This document shows, in pieces, positions 50,299-59,700 of a stretch of DNA of 64,000 nucleotides. The translations under genes were made by a program, and so were the position numbers. Each line of letters begins with the position of its first letter. The first letter of the stretch is position 1. The notes beneath the pieces were generated by a model, which searched no databases, was not told where the DNA came from, and worked only from the letters and a program-made list of their open reading frames with translations. The stretch spans positions 1 to 64,000 of the forward strand of contig CALVEL010000009.1 of assembly GCA_944326565.1 (NCBI GenBank), given 5' to 3'. The stretch is from Candidatus Gastranaerophilales bacterium. GTDB lineage: Bacteria; Cyanobacteriota; Vampirovibrionia; Gastranaerophilales; Gastranaerophilaceae.

Positions 50299-51043
50299 CA
50301 TCATCTGATGGTTTAATATTATTATTTACGAAGAAACTAATTGCTTGATTACCTTCTCCTTTAATTTCTACGTGTCCGTATTTACTGCTATATCCTGCTG
50401 CACCTTTTGCATAGGCTATTACACATCCAGCCGGTAATTTTGCAAGATCTGAGCCTTTTACTTTTACTTCTTTAAAGTTATTGTTTCTTCTTAAAATATT
50501 TGGGACTTCATATGCATCACCTGATTCATAAGCTCCAAGTCCTGCATCACTTATGGCATTTTTTACAGCTTGGGCGCAGTATCCTTTGCGAGCACTGCTT
50601 AGACCTGCAACGGCTTCTTTTGCAAGTTTTATTCCTTTTTCTTGATTATAAATTTCAGCAACTTCTTTAAGTGTCGTATTTTGTACAGATGAAATTTCTG
50701 ATGCTTTGTATGGTTGTGTTGTTTTAGAAAGATTAAAGAAATTATTTGAATCAAATGTATATGCAGGTGTAACAGTCTTAGGGGTATATGATGTCGGGCT
50801 ATAGTGTAATAAATCTATTTCATGTAATTTAATATTTGTATTATTAAATGTTGGTAAAAATGGCAAAGCATTATTTATTGGCATATTCCACTGAAACATT
50901 CCCATAAAATTAGGCATTTTCGGCTGAAATGTAAATAGTGACATTTGCGAAAAAATTGGGAAGTTAAAATTCATCGGTAAAAAATTAAAATTACCGAAAT
51001 TTGTAAAATTGAAGTTTTTTATTTCAATAGATTTGAAAGTCAC
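50276..51043 (-). CDS. Cys/His peptidase-like protein (CHAP/NlpC-type) with F/N-rich N terminus
   Basis: The C-terminal half (about 140-255) has a papain-like pattern: catalytic cysteine in ARKGYCAQAVKNAI (C156), then LPAGCVIAYAKG and YGHVEIKG with H224, as in CHAP and related amidases that cut peptidoglycan. Residues 1-70 are dominated by Phe, Asn, Pro and Met in low-complexity runs, unlike neighbours. The start is GTG with AAGGA seven bases upstream. No signal peptide. 255 aa. Activity is inferred from motifs only. Confidence 0.65.
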   Translation of the reverse strand: MTFKSIEIKNFNFTNFGNFNFLPMNFNFPIFSQMSLFTFQPKMPNFMGMFQWNMPINNALPFLPTFNNTNIKLHEIDLLHYSPTSYTPKTVTPAYTFDSNNFFNLSKTTQPYKASEISSVQNTTLKEVAEIYNQEKGIKLAKEAVAGLSSARKGYCAQAVKNAISDAGLGAYESGDAYEVPNILRRNNNFKEVKVKGSDLAKLPAGCVIAYAKGAAGYSSKYGHVEIKGEGNQAISFFVNNNIKPSDDVSVFVPV

Positions 51044-51102
51044 AATATAATCCTTAATATCCTTTATATTTATATAAACGAAATTAAGGGTTAAAAATTG
51101 CT

Positions 51103-52377
51103 CTATTGTAAAGGATTTATTACAATTCCTGATAAAAGTTTTGGGTAGAAGTAAGTAGATTTTTGAGGCATTCGATACCCTGCTTGAGAAATCCTTTTAA
51201 TATTAGTAATTTTAGGGTATGCCATTATAAATGAAGCTTCAGCTTTTCCTAAATCAATCATATCAAAAGCTTCATTTTCTACTTTAATATATTTAATTCC
51301 ATCCTGTGTCATCTGCTCTTCTTCTGTAAAACCAAGTTCTTTTGTAAGAATTACTTTATGTAATACGGTTAAATCAAGTGTTTTTAAAACATCAGGAACT
51401 TGATATTCGTTTAAAATACTTTCTACATTTTCTCTTAGTGTTAGAAGATAAAATTTGTTAACATTTTTCATGTATAACCCCATAGAAATTTTATCTTTTG
51501 ATAATTTTTCTAATTCAGCCAAAAATTCTTTTTTAATTTCCTGTTTGTTAAACCCGTTAAAGGTATAATCTTTTAAATCAAAGTATTTTTTAACTTTTTC
51601 AAGCAATACATAAGGCTCAATCCATTTTGTGATAATTCTGTGAGTAGGATAAATCAGCAAATCATCATCCATATTTGTAAAATAACTCATTACATAATTT
51701 GCTTCATTTGCATTGACACCTAAATAATTTCTGTAATTTAGTGCTGTCTCATAACGGTGGTGCCCGTCAGCAATTAATAGAGTTTTGTCGCTTAATACTT
51801 TTTGGATTAATTTTATAGTTTTTTCATCTTCGATTTTATATACAATATTTCTGACGCCTTGATCATCAGTTACATCAATAAAAGGTTCTCCACTTAAATC
51901 TATAGTATTTTCAATTTGTTTTTCAGGATCTGAATATACCATAAATATTTGTGAAAAATTCGCGCGACAAGCTTTTGTAAGATTTAATCGGTCTTCTTTT
52001 GGTCCGCTCATGGTAAATTCATGCGGCAAAATATTTTTTGTAGAAAAATCTTCAATTTTATTTCGTGCAATGAAACCTTTTCTAGTGATTTCTTTATCGT
52101 TAATTTTATATTTTTGTACAAGATAAAAAATTACCGGCATGTCGGTATTTATTAATATTTTATCTGAAAGCCAGCTTTCAAAACTTTTTTTTGCATCAAT
52201 ATAAGGATTTTCGGCATTTGAAAGGATTAGCCTTGTAATATTATAAGGACTTCTTTGATATAACTCGTCACGATATTTATCACTAATGACGTCATATGGC
52301 GGAGCTATTACATCTTTGATATCTACTTTTTCTTGATTGTACACAATTGCGTTAAGTGGTTGAATTTCTATAGTCAT
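51103..52377 (-). CDS. DUF1015-family protein
   Basis: The full-length DUF1015 pattern is present: IEIQPLNAIVYN...KDVIAPPYDVIS at the N terminus, ARNKIEDF, LIADGHHRYETALNYR in the middle, and YFYPKLLSGIVINPL at the end. Related proteins include an ADP-dependent serine kinase, but the exact activity of this bacterial group is not established. 424 aa. AGGGGAT precedes the ATG. The 57-residue gene upstream is on the same strand. Confidence 0.88.
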   Translation of the reverse strand: MTIEIQPLNAIVYNQEKVDIKDVIAPPYDVISDKYRDELYQRSPYNITRLILSNAENPYIDAKKSFESWLSDKILINTDMPVIFYLVQKYKINDKEITRKGFIARNKIEDFSTKNILPHEFTMSGPKEDRLNLTKACRANFSQIFMVYSDPEKQIENTIDLSGEPFIDVTDDQGVRNIVYKIEDEKTIKLIQKVLSDKTLLIADGHHRYETALNYRNYLGVNANEANYVMSYFTNMDDDLLIYPTHRIITKWIEPYVLLEKVKKYFDLKDYTFNGFNKQEIKKEFLAELEKLSKDKISMGLYMKNVNKFYLLTLRENVESILNEYQVPDVLKTLDLTVLHKVILTKELGFTEEEQMTQDGIKYIKVENEAFDMIDLGKAEASFIMAYPKITNIKRISQAGYRMPQKSTYFYPKLLSGIVINPLQ

Positions 52378-52465
52378 TTTATATCCCCTGTAATTCTCGT
52401 GTTTCCTGAGATTTGAACTGCATTTCGTAAAGATTTTTATAAATACCGTCTTGTATAATCATCAG

Positions 52466-52639
52466 CTAATCATATGTGCCTAATCCAGCAAGCCCAACTT
52501 CATTTATCACTGCAATTCTATCGGTATTTTTAATCAAAGCTCTTCCTAATTCAGGTTTTATATATGGATAAAGTCTTTTCAAAAGATAACCATAGTTAAA
52601 AGCATCTTTATAAGTTGTATCTTTAAGTTTGTATTCCAT
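52466..52639 (-). CDS. Small protein of unknown function
   Basis: 57 aa from ATG 52639, which has GGGGAG upstream; a longer start at 52651 is possible. The product (MEYKLKDTTYKDAFNYGYLL...) is soluble with alternating charged and aromatic residues, no family recognised. It lies 88 bases upstream of the DUF1015 gene on the same strand. Confidence 0.5.
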   Translation of the reverse strand: MEYKLKDTTYKDAFNYGYLLKRLYPYIKPELGRALIKNTDRIAVINEVGLAGLGTYD

Positions 52640-52741
52640 TTTACTCCCCAAAATTAAATATAATAATCCTTATGATATTATCTCATAAATATTTGTAATT
52701 TACATTTAAAGTAAATTTTTGTAATAAAATTATATAAAAAA

Positions 52742-52764
52742 GACCGCTTAATGCGGTCCTTTTT
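52742..52764 (-). terminator. tRNA-Val terminator
   Basis: On the minus strand GACCGC / GCGGTC, five-base loop, followed by six T, directly after tRNA-Val. Confidence 0.85.
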
Positions 52765-52768
52765 ATGG

Positions 52769-52841
52769 TGGGCGTTAGAAGACTCGAACTTCTGACCCTC
52801 TCCTTGTAAGGGAGACGCTCTACCAACTGAGCTAAACGCCC
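52769..52841 (-). tRNA. tRNA-Val (anticodon UAC)
   Basis: A 73-base cloverleaf: acceptor GGGCGTT / AACGCCC, D-arm GCTC/GAGC, anticodon stem TCTCC/GGAGA with loop CTTACAA (anticodon TAC), T-arm AGAAG/CTTCT with TTCGAGT, discriminator A. CCA is encoded at 52768-52766. Confidence 0.97.
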
Positions 52842-52873
52842 TTCTCTTTTGGGGTTGTCTTTTGACATCTATA

Positions 52874-52901
52874 ATCGTATCAAAAAAAAAAATGCTGTCA
52901 A
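52874..52901 (-). promoter_or_regulatory. tRNA-Val promoter
   Basis: On the minus strand TTGACA (52901-52896), 16-base T-rich spacer, TACGAT (52879-52874), 32 bases before the tRNA. Confidence 0.75.
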
Positions 52902-52914
52902 GAACTTTTTTATT

Positions 52915-53256
52915 TTAATCCTCGATTAGTTTAAAATCCTCAGGAAGACGCTTTTCAACCTCAATGACAAATTCAGAAAAAGACATTCCAAAAGCATTGG
53001 CAAGTTTCCATAACGTTGTTATCTGCACATCTCTTTTTCCTTTTTCTAAAAGAGCAATAGAGCTGTTTGAAATATCGTATTCATAGCTAAAAAGCAGGAT
53101 CCCTTTATTTTGAAGTTGCCTTTTCTCCTTAATCAGCTCGCCTATAACGTTTAATAAAAGCTGTTTTTGTGGATCCAAATTTTTCCTTATATATTGCATA
53201 TTTACAATTCTAATTAGATATGATAAATTGATTATAGCTAATTGAGTATATCTCAT
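52915..53256 (-). CDS. Cro/C1-type HTH regulator
   Basis: An XRE domain fills the C-terminal two thirds (IGELIKEKRQLQNKGILLFS ... LWKLANAFGMSFSEFVIEV). The N terminus is uncertain: starts at 53256 and 53199 (MQYIRKNLD) are both in frame and neither has a good ribosome binding site; the shorter one gives 94 aa and a more usual protein. It is divergent from the pilin-like gene at 53279, repeating the arrangement at 39 kb. Confidence 0.75.
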   Translation of the reverse strand: MRYTQLAIINLSYLIRIVNMQYIRKNLDPQKQLLLNVIGELIKEKRQLQNKGILLFSYEYDISNSSIALLEKGKRDVQITTLWKLANAFGMSFSEFVIEVEKRLPEDFKLIED

Positions 53257-53278
53257 TTGTTATATTGAAAGGGGTATT

Positions 53279-53962
53279 ATGAAAAACAGAGCATTTACAC
53301 TTGCAGAAGTTCTAATTACAATTGGAATTATAGGTGTAGTTGCAGCCATGACATTGCCGAGTTTAATTAATAACAGTCAGAAAAAAGAACTTGAAGCAGG
53401 GCTCAAAAAGAATTATTCGGTAATACAACAGGCCTTGATGATGTATCAAGCACAAAATGGAGAAAAACTTCAGGGGAATGTTTTAGCAAAACATGAATTG
53501 AAACCAATAATAATAAAATATTTTGATGTTCTTATTGATTGTGGGTATGGATCAGGAGACCAAAACGAAGCTTGTGTTCCTATGTATGAAATTGATAACC
53601 AAAACTACCACGCTTACTATAAAACTTATAATAATCTAGCAATGCGATTTGCTTTGTTAGATGATGGTCAGTTTATATTGAAAGATGGAAGCACAGTTTT
53701 TATTGAAAATGCAGGTGGGTCTTTATCTCTTATAACGGTAGATGTAAATGGATTTATTAAAAATCCTAATAGATGGGGGCATGATCTATTTACTTTTCAA
53801 CTTATGGCTGATGGGCGCTTACTACCTATGGGGGCAGATGGGACAACTTTTTCAAATGAAACGATTTATTGCTCTGTTAATTCAAATAATATTTACAATG
53901 GCGTAGGATGTACTAATAAAGCTTTAACAGAAAAGGATTACTGGCAAAATTTACCAAAGTAA
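53279..53962 (+). CDS. Type IV pilin-like (pseudopilin) protein
   Basis: Begins MKNRAFTLAEVLITIGIIGV, the class III signal peptide and hydrophobic helix with E at +5. The 227-residue product has a C-terminal VDVNG....NRWGHDLFTFQL segment that matches the first pilin-like protein, and then a short tail with cysteines (GVGCTNK, IYCSV). AAGGGG precedes the ATG. It is followed by an unrelated methyltransferase gene. Assembly machinery other than the PilC-like protein is not in the window. Confidence 0.88.
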   Translation: MKNRAFTLAEVLITIGIIGVVAAMTLPSLINNSQKKELEAGLKKNYSVIQQALMMYQAQNGEKLQGNVLAKHELKPIIIKYFDVLIDCGYGSGDQNEACVPMYEIDNQNYHAYYKTYNNLAMRFALLDDGQFILKDGSTVFIENAGGSLSLITVDVNGFIKNPNRWGHDLFTFQLMADGRLLPMGADGTTFSNETIYCSVNSNNIYNGVGCTNKALTEKDYWQNLPK

Positions 53963-53981
53963 TTCATGTTATAATTATTAT

Positions 53982-55331
53982 ATGAAAATTAATGATGAAT
54001 TGGTAGTCAAAATAGAAAAGTTTTCAAACTTAGGATATGGAATAGCGAAAACAGACGGTTTGGTAATTTTTGTCGAAAATGCTTGTCCTGGGGATAAAGT
54101 AAAAATAAAAATAACGAAATTAAATAAAAGCTATGCAAATGCAAAAATTATAGAAATAATAGAAGCTTCTATTCACAGAATAGAGCCGTTTTGTGCAATG
54201 CAAAGAGTATGCGGAGCATGTCAGCTGCAATTTATAGATTATGACTATCAATTGGAGTTAAAAAGAGAAATTGTATCAGATGCAATGAAATCAATTGGTG
54301 GAATAGATATAGAAATTCCTTTACCTATTGCAAGTCCAGATATAAAATCATATAGACACAAAATTCAATACCCGATATCTGAGACCAAAGTATCAAAAAG
54401 AATTCTAGCGGGGTATTACAAACCCCAAAGCCATGAGATTGTAAATATAAAACATTGTCCTATCCAGCCTGAAATTTGTGACAAAGTAATAGATTTTATA
54501 AGAAACAAAGCTTTAGATTACGGGATATCTGGATATAATGAAAAAAAACATTCGGGGGATTTAAGACACGTTGTATTAAGAATTTCAGCAATGAATGGCG
54601 ATATTCTTGTAACGTTAGTTGTAAATACTACAAAAACTTTTGATAGACTAAATAATTTTGCAAAAGCTATTTTTGAAGAATTTGAAAAAGTTACAGGTGT
54701 ATGTATAAATTATAATTCGCAAAAGACTAATGTTATTTTAGGACGCAAGACTGAGTGTATAGTAGGCAAAGATTACATTGAAGAAAAATTAATTGATAAA
54801 ATTTTCAAAATTGGAGCAAATACATTTTTCCAAGTAAATCCACAAAGTGCAGAAAATATTTTTGCATATGTTAAAAACTATATAAAAACAAACTATAAAA
54901 AACCGACAGTGCTTGATGCTTATGCCGGGATTTCGACATTTGGAATTTGTTCGGCGGATGTTTCTGAAAAAGTTGTAACGATCGAAGAAAATCCCGAATC
55001 CTGCAAGAAAGCGGAGGAGAGTTTAATTATAAACAAAGTAAATAACGTTGAAATTCATAGCGGAGATGCGGCTGAATTTTTTAAAAAAGAAAAAAGGAAG
55101 TTTGATGTATCAATAATAGATCCGCCGCGTAAGGGTTGTACAAAAGAATCTCTGGATGAAGTTTTAAGGCTTACGAAAGGTGAGATAATTTATGTAAGCT
55201 GTAATCCTGCGACTTTAGCAAGGGATTTGAAATATTTATGTGAAAAAGGCTGCTGCGTAAAAAGCATCCAGCCTTTTGATATGTTTTGTCATACCTATCA
55301 CATAGAAAATGTTGCTATAATTAGGATTTAG
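53982..55331 (+). CDS. 23S rRNA (uracil-5-)-methyltransferase, RlmD/RumA type
   Basis: SAM-dependent m5U methyltransferase. N-terminal TRAM domain (about 1-62), [4Fe-4S] cysteines C71, C77, C80 and C159, the FFQVNPQSAE motif (about 285), the SAM region YAGISTFGICSAD, IIDPPRKGC, and the catalytic cysteine in YVSCNPATLARDL. 449 aa is usual. No ribosome binding site. Exact position (1939 or 747) is not certain. It overlaps the convergent gene's end by 11 bases. Confidence 0.93.
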   Translation: MKINDELVVKIEKFSNLGYGIAKTDGLVIFVENACPGDKVKIKITKLNKSYANAKIIEIIEASIHRIEPFCAMQRVCGACQLQFIDYDYQLELKREIVSDAMKSIGGIDIEIPLPIASPDIKSYRHKIQYPISETKVSKRILAGYYKPQSHEIVNIKHCPIQPEICDKVIDFIRNKALDYGISGYNEKKHSGDLRHVVLRISAMNGDILVTLVVNTTKTFDRLNNFAKAIFEEFEKVTGVCINYNSQKTNVILGRKTECIVGKDYIEEKLIDKIFKIGANTFFQVNPQSAENIFAYVKNYIKTNYKKPTVLDAYAGISTFGICSADVSEKVVTIEENPESCKKAEESLIINKVNNVEIHSGDAAEFFKKEKRKFDVSIIDPPRKGCTKESLDEVLRLTKGEIIYVSCNPATLARDLKYLCEKGCCVKSIQPFDMFCHTYHIENVAIIRI

Positions 55332-56520
55332 TTTCATTTAATCCGTTTTTATAATTAAAAAAGTTAATTGTTTCTTGCAAATTATCCTGTATTTTCTTCA
55401 ATAAACTTCTATCTTCCCTAAGTTCTTTTTGAAGTTGTTTTTTAGCTGTGTTACTAGCTTGCATACCTGCTTGTTTTTCTTTATAGCAAGAAGCAAGTCT
55501 ATCCTTTAGGCCTGAAAAATAACTTTCAAACATTTTTTGATCTGTCTCACTAAAAATGATAGGTATTTCATCGGATATTTCGTACAAATCTTTATTTTTG
55601 GCATTCAAAAATAATTTTTCTGAAACTTTGCCTCTAAACATTTGCTGTATAAGACTAATGTATCTATTGGCTTTTTGAGAATGAGACCCAAGAGTTTTAT
55701 CACTGAATTTCATATTTAATTCATCAAACAACCTTAAAAATCCATAGACTTTTTCTGATTCTATTTGTTTAGCATTAGAATAATTTGGACCAAAAAGAAT
55801 GATTAATTCGTGCAGAATAGGAGTTTTCTTTTTATCAAATTCTCTGACAAACCTCATTTGAATATCTTCATAACCTGACTTTTGAGGTTTACCGATACTG
55901 TATCTAAGCTGAGGTGAAAGTTTACTGAGGTTCTCATCATTAAACATATCTTCAAGTCTTACATCCAAATCAGGTATACTATAAACTTTAGCAGTAGCTA
56001 AATTTCCTCCAGGAGGTGTAAGGTATCCGCGTTTCAACAATTCTTCATGCTTGATGTCTGTATTAGCAAGTATATATCCTCGTTTTTGCATCTCTGGCAA
56101 AATCTTGTCGTTTAAGATGGATAAATCATAGGGATTTTTAAGATACAATGTTGCCCTTATTACATCTGGGACTTTGAAAGAACCAGAACGAATAACTTTA
56201 GAGGTATATGATTCAGGAGATTTAATAGGGTGTAACTCACAGTATGCTCTATCAAAGGACACACCATCAGCAGAAAGTTTTGTAGCGACAGATTCTAGCA
56301 CATCAAGATAAGTAATTGCAATACGCTGTAGTCTATCCATTTTATTTGAAACCCCTTGCGCAACAAAATCAGAAATTTTTGCTGTACTTGTAAATGATAC
56401 AGTATCTTTACTAAGTGTATTTGAATATCTTGGTAAAGTTGTATTATTTTTATTTTGATTTTGATTTGGAAATTTATATTTATTGTTAATTTGAAAATTT
56501 GGGGTAACTGAAATATTCAT
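55321..56520 (-). CDS. Possible RelA/SpoT-like domain protein
   Basis: 399 aa. The middle resembles the synthetase/hydrolase-free RelA/SpoT fold: SPESYTSKVIRSGSFKVPDV followed by IRATLYLKNPYDL, then QKSGYEDIQMRFV and HELIILFGP, the places where small alarmone synthetases have S-P-E-S, D-I-x-x-R, G-Y-x-x-I-H and E-x-Q. The basic ATP-binding loop is not clear, so activity is doubtful. The N terminus is low-complexity (Asn/Gln-rich) with a TVSFTSTAKI motif (40-49); the C terminus is a coiled coil (about 345-390). AAGGA precedes the ATG. Alternative: a lineage-specific effector with a similar fold by chance. Confidence 0.45.
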   Translation of the reverse strand: MNISVTPNFQINNKYKFPNQNQNKNNTTLPRYSNTLSKDTVSFTSTAKISDFVAQGVSNKMDRLQRIAITYLDVLESVATKLSADGVSFDRAYCELHPIKSPESYTSKVIRSGSFKVPDVIRATLYLKNPYDLSILNDKILPEMQKRGYILANTDIKHEELLKRGYLTPPGGNLATAKVYSIPDLDVRLEDMFNDENLSKLSPQLRYSIGKPQKSGYEDIQMRFVREFDKKKTPILHELIILFGPNYSNAKQIESEKVYGFLRLFDELNMKFSDKTLGSHSQKANRYISLIQQMFRGKVSEKLFLNAKNKDLYEISDEIPIIFSETDQKMFESYFSGLKDRLASCYKEKQAGMQASNTAKKQLQKELREDRSLLKKIQDNLQETINFFNYKNGLNETKS

Positions 56521-56682
56521 ATCTAAAATCCTTCTTAATCTATTAAAATCTATTTGGTGTAAAACACCTGAATATAAAATTTTACCTTGATAATTGTTTT
56601 TTTGCTTAAAACTTAATAATAATTTACAAATAATATTCTTTGTTAAAAAGTTATGTTTGTATTATGATTTAGAGTAAGAGCG

Positions 56683-56688
56683 TATAAT
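56683..56688 (+). promoter_or_regulatory. -10 box of nifJ
   Basis: A consensus TATAAT 44 bases ahead of the nifJ start. A good -35 at 17 bases is not visible, so a second factor or an extended element may help. Confidence 0.45.
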
Positions 56689-56731
56689 TAGTAATTAAGT
56701 AATAGTAAATCAATAAGGAGGTTATTTAATT

Positions 56732-59700
56732 ATGCCAGGAAAAACAATAACGGTTGATGGCAATTACGCCGCAGCGCATGTTGCGTATGCATTGAGCGAA
56801 GTGTCAGCAATCTACCCTATTACACCTTCTTCTACAATGGGAGAATGGATTGATGAATGGGCATCACAAGGAAAGAAAAACATCTGGGGCAAAACTGTAA
56901 GAGTTGCAGAAATGCAATCAGAAGCCGGAGCTGCAGGTGCAGTTCACGGGTCACTAGCTGCAGGTGCTCTAACTTCAACTTACACCGCATCACAAGGTTT
57001 ATTGTTGATGATTCCTGTTATGCATAAGGCAGCAGGTGAAATGCTTCCGCACGTAATCCACGTATCAGCACGTGCATTAGCAGCACAATCATTAGCAATA
57101 TTTGGTGATCATACAGACGTTATGGGTTGCCGTAACACAGGTTATGCAATGTTAGCTGCTAACTCAGTTCAAGAAGAAATGGATATGGCTTTAGTTGCAC
57201 ACTTATCAACTTACAAAGCAAAAGTTCCGTTCCTTCAATTCTTCGATGGTTTCAGAACTTCTCACGAAGTACACAAAATTGAAGAAATTTCATACGAAGA
57301 TATTGCAAGCTTGGTTGAACCAAAATACATTGAAGAATTCCGTAACAGAGCAATGAGACCGGAAGCTCCGATTTGTAAAGTAGGTGCTCAAAACACAGAC
57401 GTGTATTTCCAAGGTCGTGAAACAGTTAACAAATACTATGACGCTGTTCCTGACATTGTTCAAGAATACATGGATAAAGTTGCAAAAATTACAGGCAGAC
57501 AGTATCATCCGTTCGATTATGTTGGTGCGCCAGATGCTACTGACGTAATCGTTGCAATCGGTTCTGGCTGTGAAACAATTGAAGAAACAATCGAATACTT
57601 GAACGCAAAACGCGGAACTAAATACGGTTTAGTTAAAGTAAGACTTTACAGACCGTTTGATACAAAACGTTTCAACGAAGCACTTCCGAAAACAACAAAA
57701 CGTATAGCAGTTCTTGACAGAACTAAAGAACCAGGCTCAATCGGTGAACCTCTATACATGGATGTAGTTGCAGCATTAGAAAACAAAGACATCAGAGTAA
57801 TCGGCGGCCGTTACGGTTTATCTTCAAAAGAATTTACACCGTCAATGGTTTACGCTGTTTACAAACACTCTGAAAACAACGGATTCCACGGATTCACAGT
57901 TGGTATCGAAGATGACGTAACTCACAAATCATTGAAAGTTACCGAACACATCGTTACAGAACCGGAAGGCACTACAAACTGTATGTTCTGGGGCTTGGGT
58001 TCTGATGGTACTGTTGGTGCTAACAAAAACTCAATTAAAATTATCGGTCAATATACAAACAAAGATGCACAAGCATACTTTGCTTATGACTCTAAAAAAT
58101 CATTTGGTGTAACCGTTTCTCATTTGAGATTTGGCGACAAACAGATCAAATCAACATACCTTATCACAGCACCTGACTTTGTATCTTGTTCAGCACATGC
58201 ATACATCGGCAGATATGACTTGTTGAAAGGTATCAAAGAAGGCGGAACATTCCTGCTTAACAGCCCATGGTCAAAAGAAGAAGCATTCTCTCATTTGACT
58301 CGTGATATGCAAGAAACAATTATCAATAAGAAAATCAAATTCTACAATGTAGATGCTGAAAAGCTTATTGAACAACAACCTGGATTAAGAGGAAAAGGTG
58401 CAAACACAGTTATGATGGTTGCATACTTCAAAGTTTCAGGAATTATTCCGTTTGAACAAGCACTTGAAGGTATGAGAGAAATGACTAAGAAAACCTTCAA
58501 GAAAAAAGGCGATGATGTTGTAAATATGAACCTTGCATTAATAGATGCAGCGGTTGATGCAACAGAAGAAGTTGTTGTTCCTTCATCTTTAGCAGGAGTA
58601 GCACACGCAGATGATATCAAACTTATACCTGATAATGCATCAGACTTTGCAAAGAAAATCATTGAACCTTCAATGAGACAAAAAGGCGATGATATTCCTG
58701 TATCAGCAATGTCAAATGACGGTGTAATCCCGACAGGAACAGCTTGCTTAGAAAAACGCGGAATCGCACCGAGAGTTCCGAAGTGGAATCCTGAATTTTG
58801 TATTCAATGCGGAATCTGTGCTTCAGCTTGTCCTCACGCTGCAATCAGAACTAAATTAGCTGAAAAAGAATCTTTGAAAGATGCACCTGCTTCATTTAAA
58901 ACAGTTGATGCAAAACCAAATGATCATGGTGAACAATTCAAAGTTCAAGTATACTGTAAAGATTGTACAGGATGCGGTGTATGTATAGATCAGTGTCCAA
59001 TGGCTAAGAACCCTGAAAAAGCTGCTTTGACTTGGTCAACTATTGAAGAAGAAGAAGCTGTTGGCGAAGTAGTTAACGAAAAATTCTTCGATTCATTACC
59101 TGATAACGTAATGGGTAAAAACACTACTAAGACAATAAAAGGTGCAATGTTGAGAAAACCGTTATTCGAATTCTCAGGCGCTTGCGCAGGTTGCGGAGAA
59201 ACTCCTTACGTTAAATTAGTTTCTCAATTATTTGGAGAAAACGCAATTGTAGCTAACGCAACAGGATGTTCTTCAATTTACTCAGGTACATTCCCGACTA
59301 TTCCTTACACAACAAATAAGGATGGTAGAGGACCTGCTTGGGCTAACTCATTGTTCGAAGACAACGCTGAATTCGGTTTCGGTATGAGATTGGCAGTTGA
59401 CCAAAATAGAGATACTTTAAAAACTTACGTTGAAAAAGTTCTTGAAAACGAAAAATCACCTGCTGACTTAAAAGAAGCTTTAACAGACGCAATGTCACAC
59501 TGGGATAATTCAAAAACTGAAGAAGCTGTTGCTGCTCAGGAAAACGCTAAGAAAGTTATTGCAAAATATGCAGACTGCGGATGCCCTGATTTAGCAAAAG
59601 TAAGAGAACTTCAAGACTACTTCACAGATAAATCAGTATGGATTATCGGTGGTGACGGTTGGGCAAACGATATCGGCTACGGTGGTATCGACCACGTAAT

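Noticed and set aside
52683..52868. 61-codon leftward open frame over tRNA-Val
   Set aside because: It contains the whole tRNA-Val gene and its terminator; chance frame.
58342..58662. 106-codon open frame opposite nifJ
   Set aside because: Antisense to a conserved enzyme; its existence follows from nifJ codon use.
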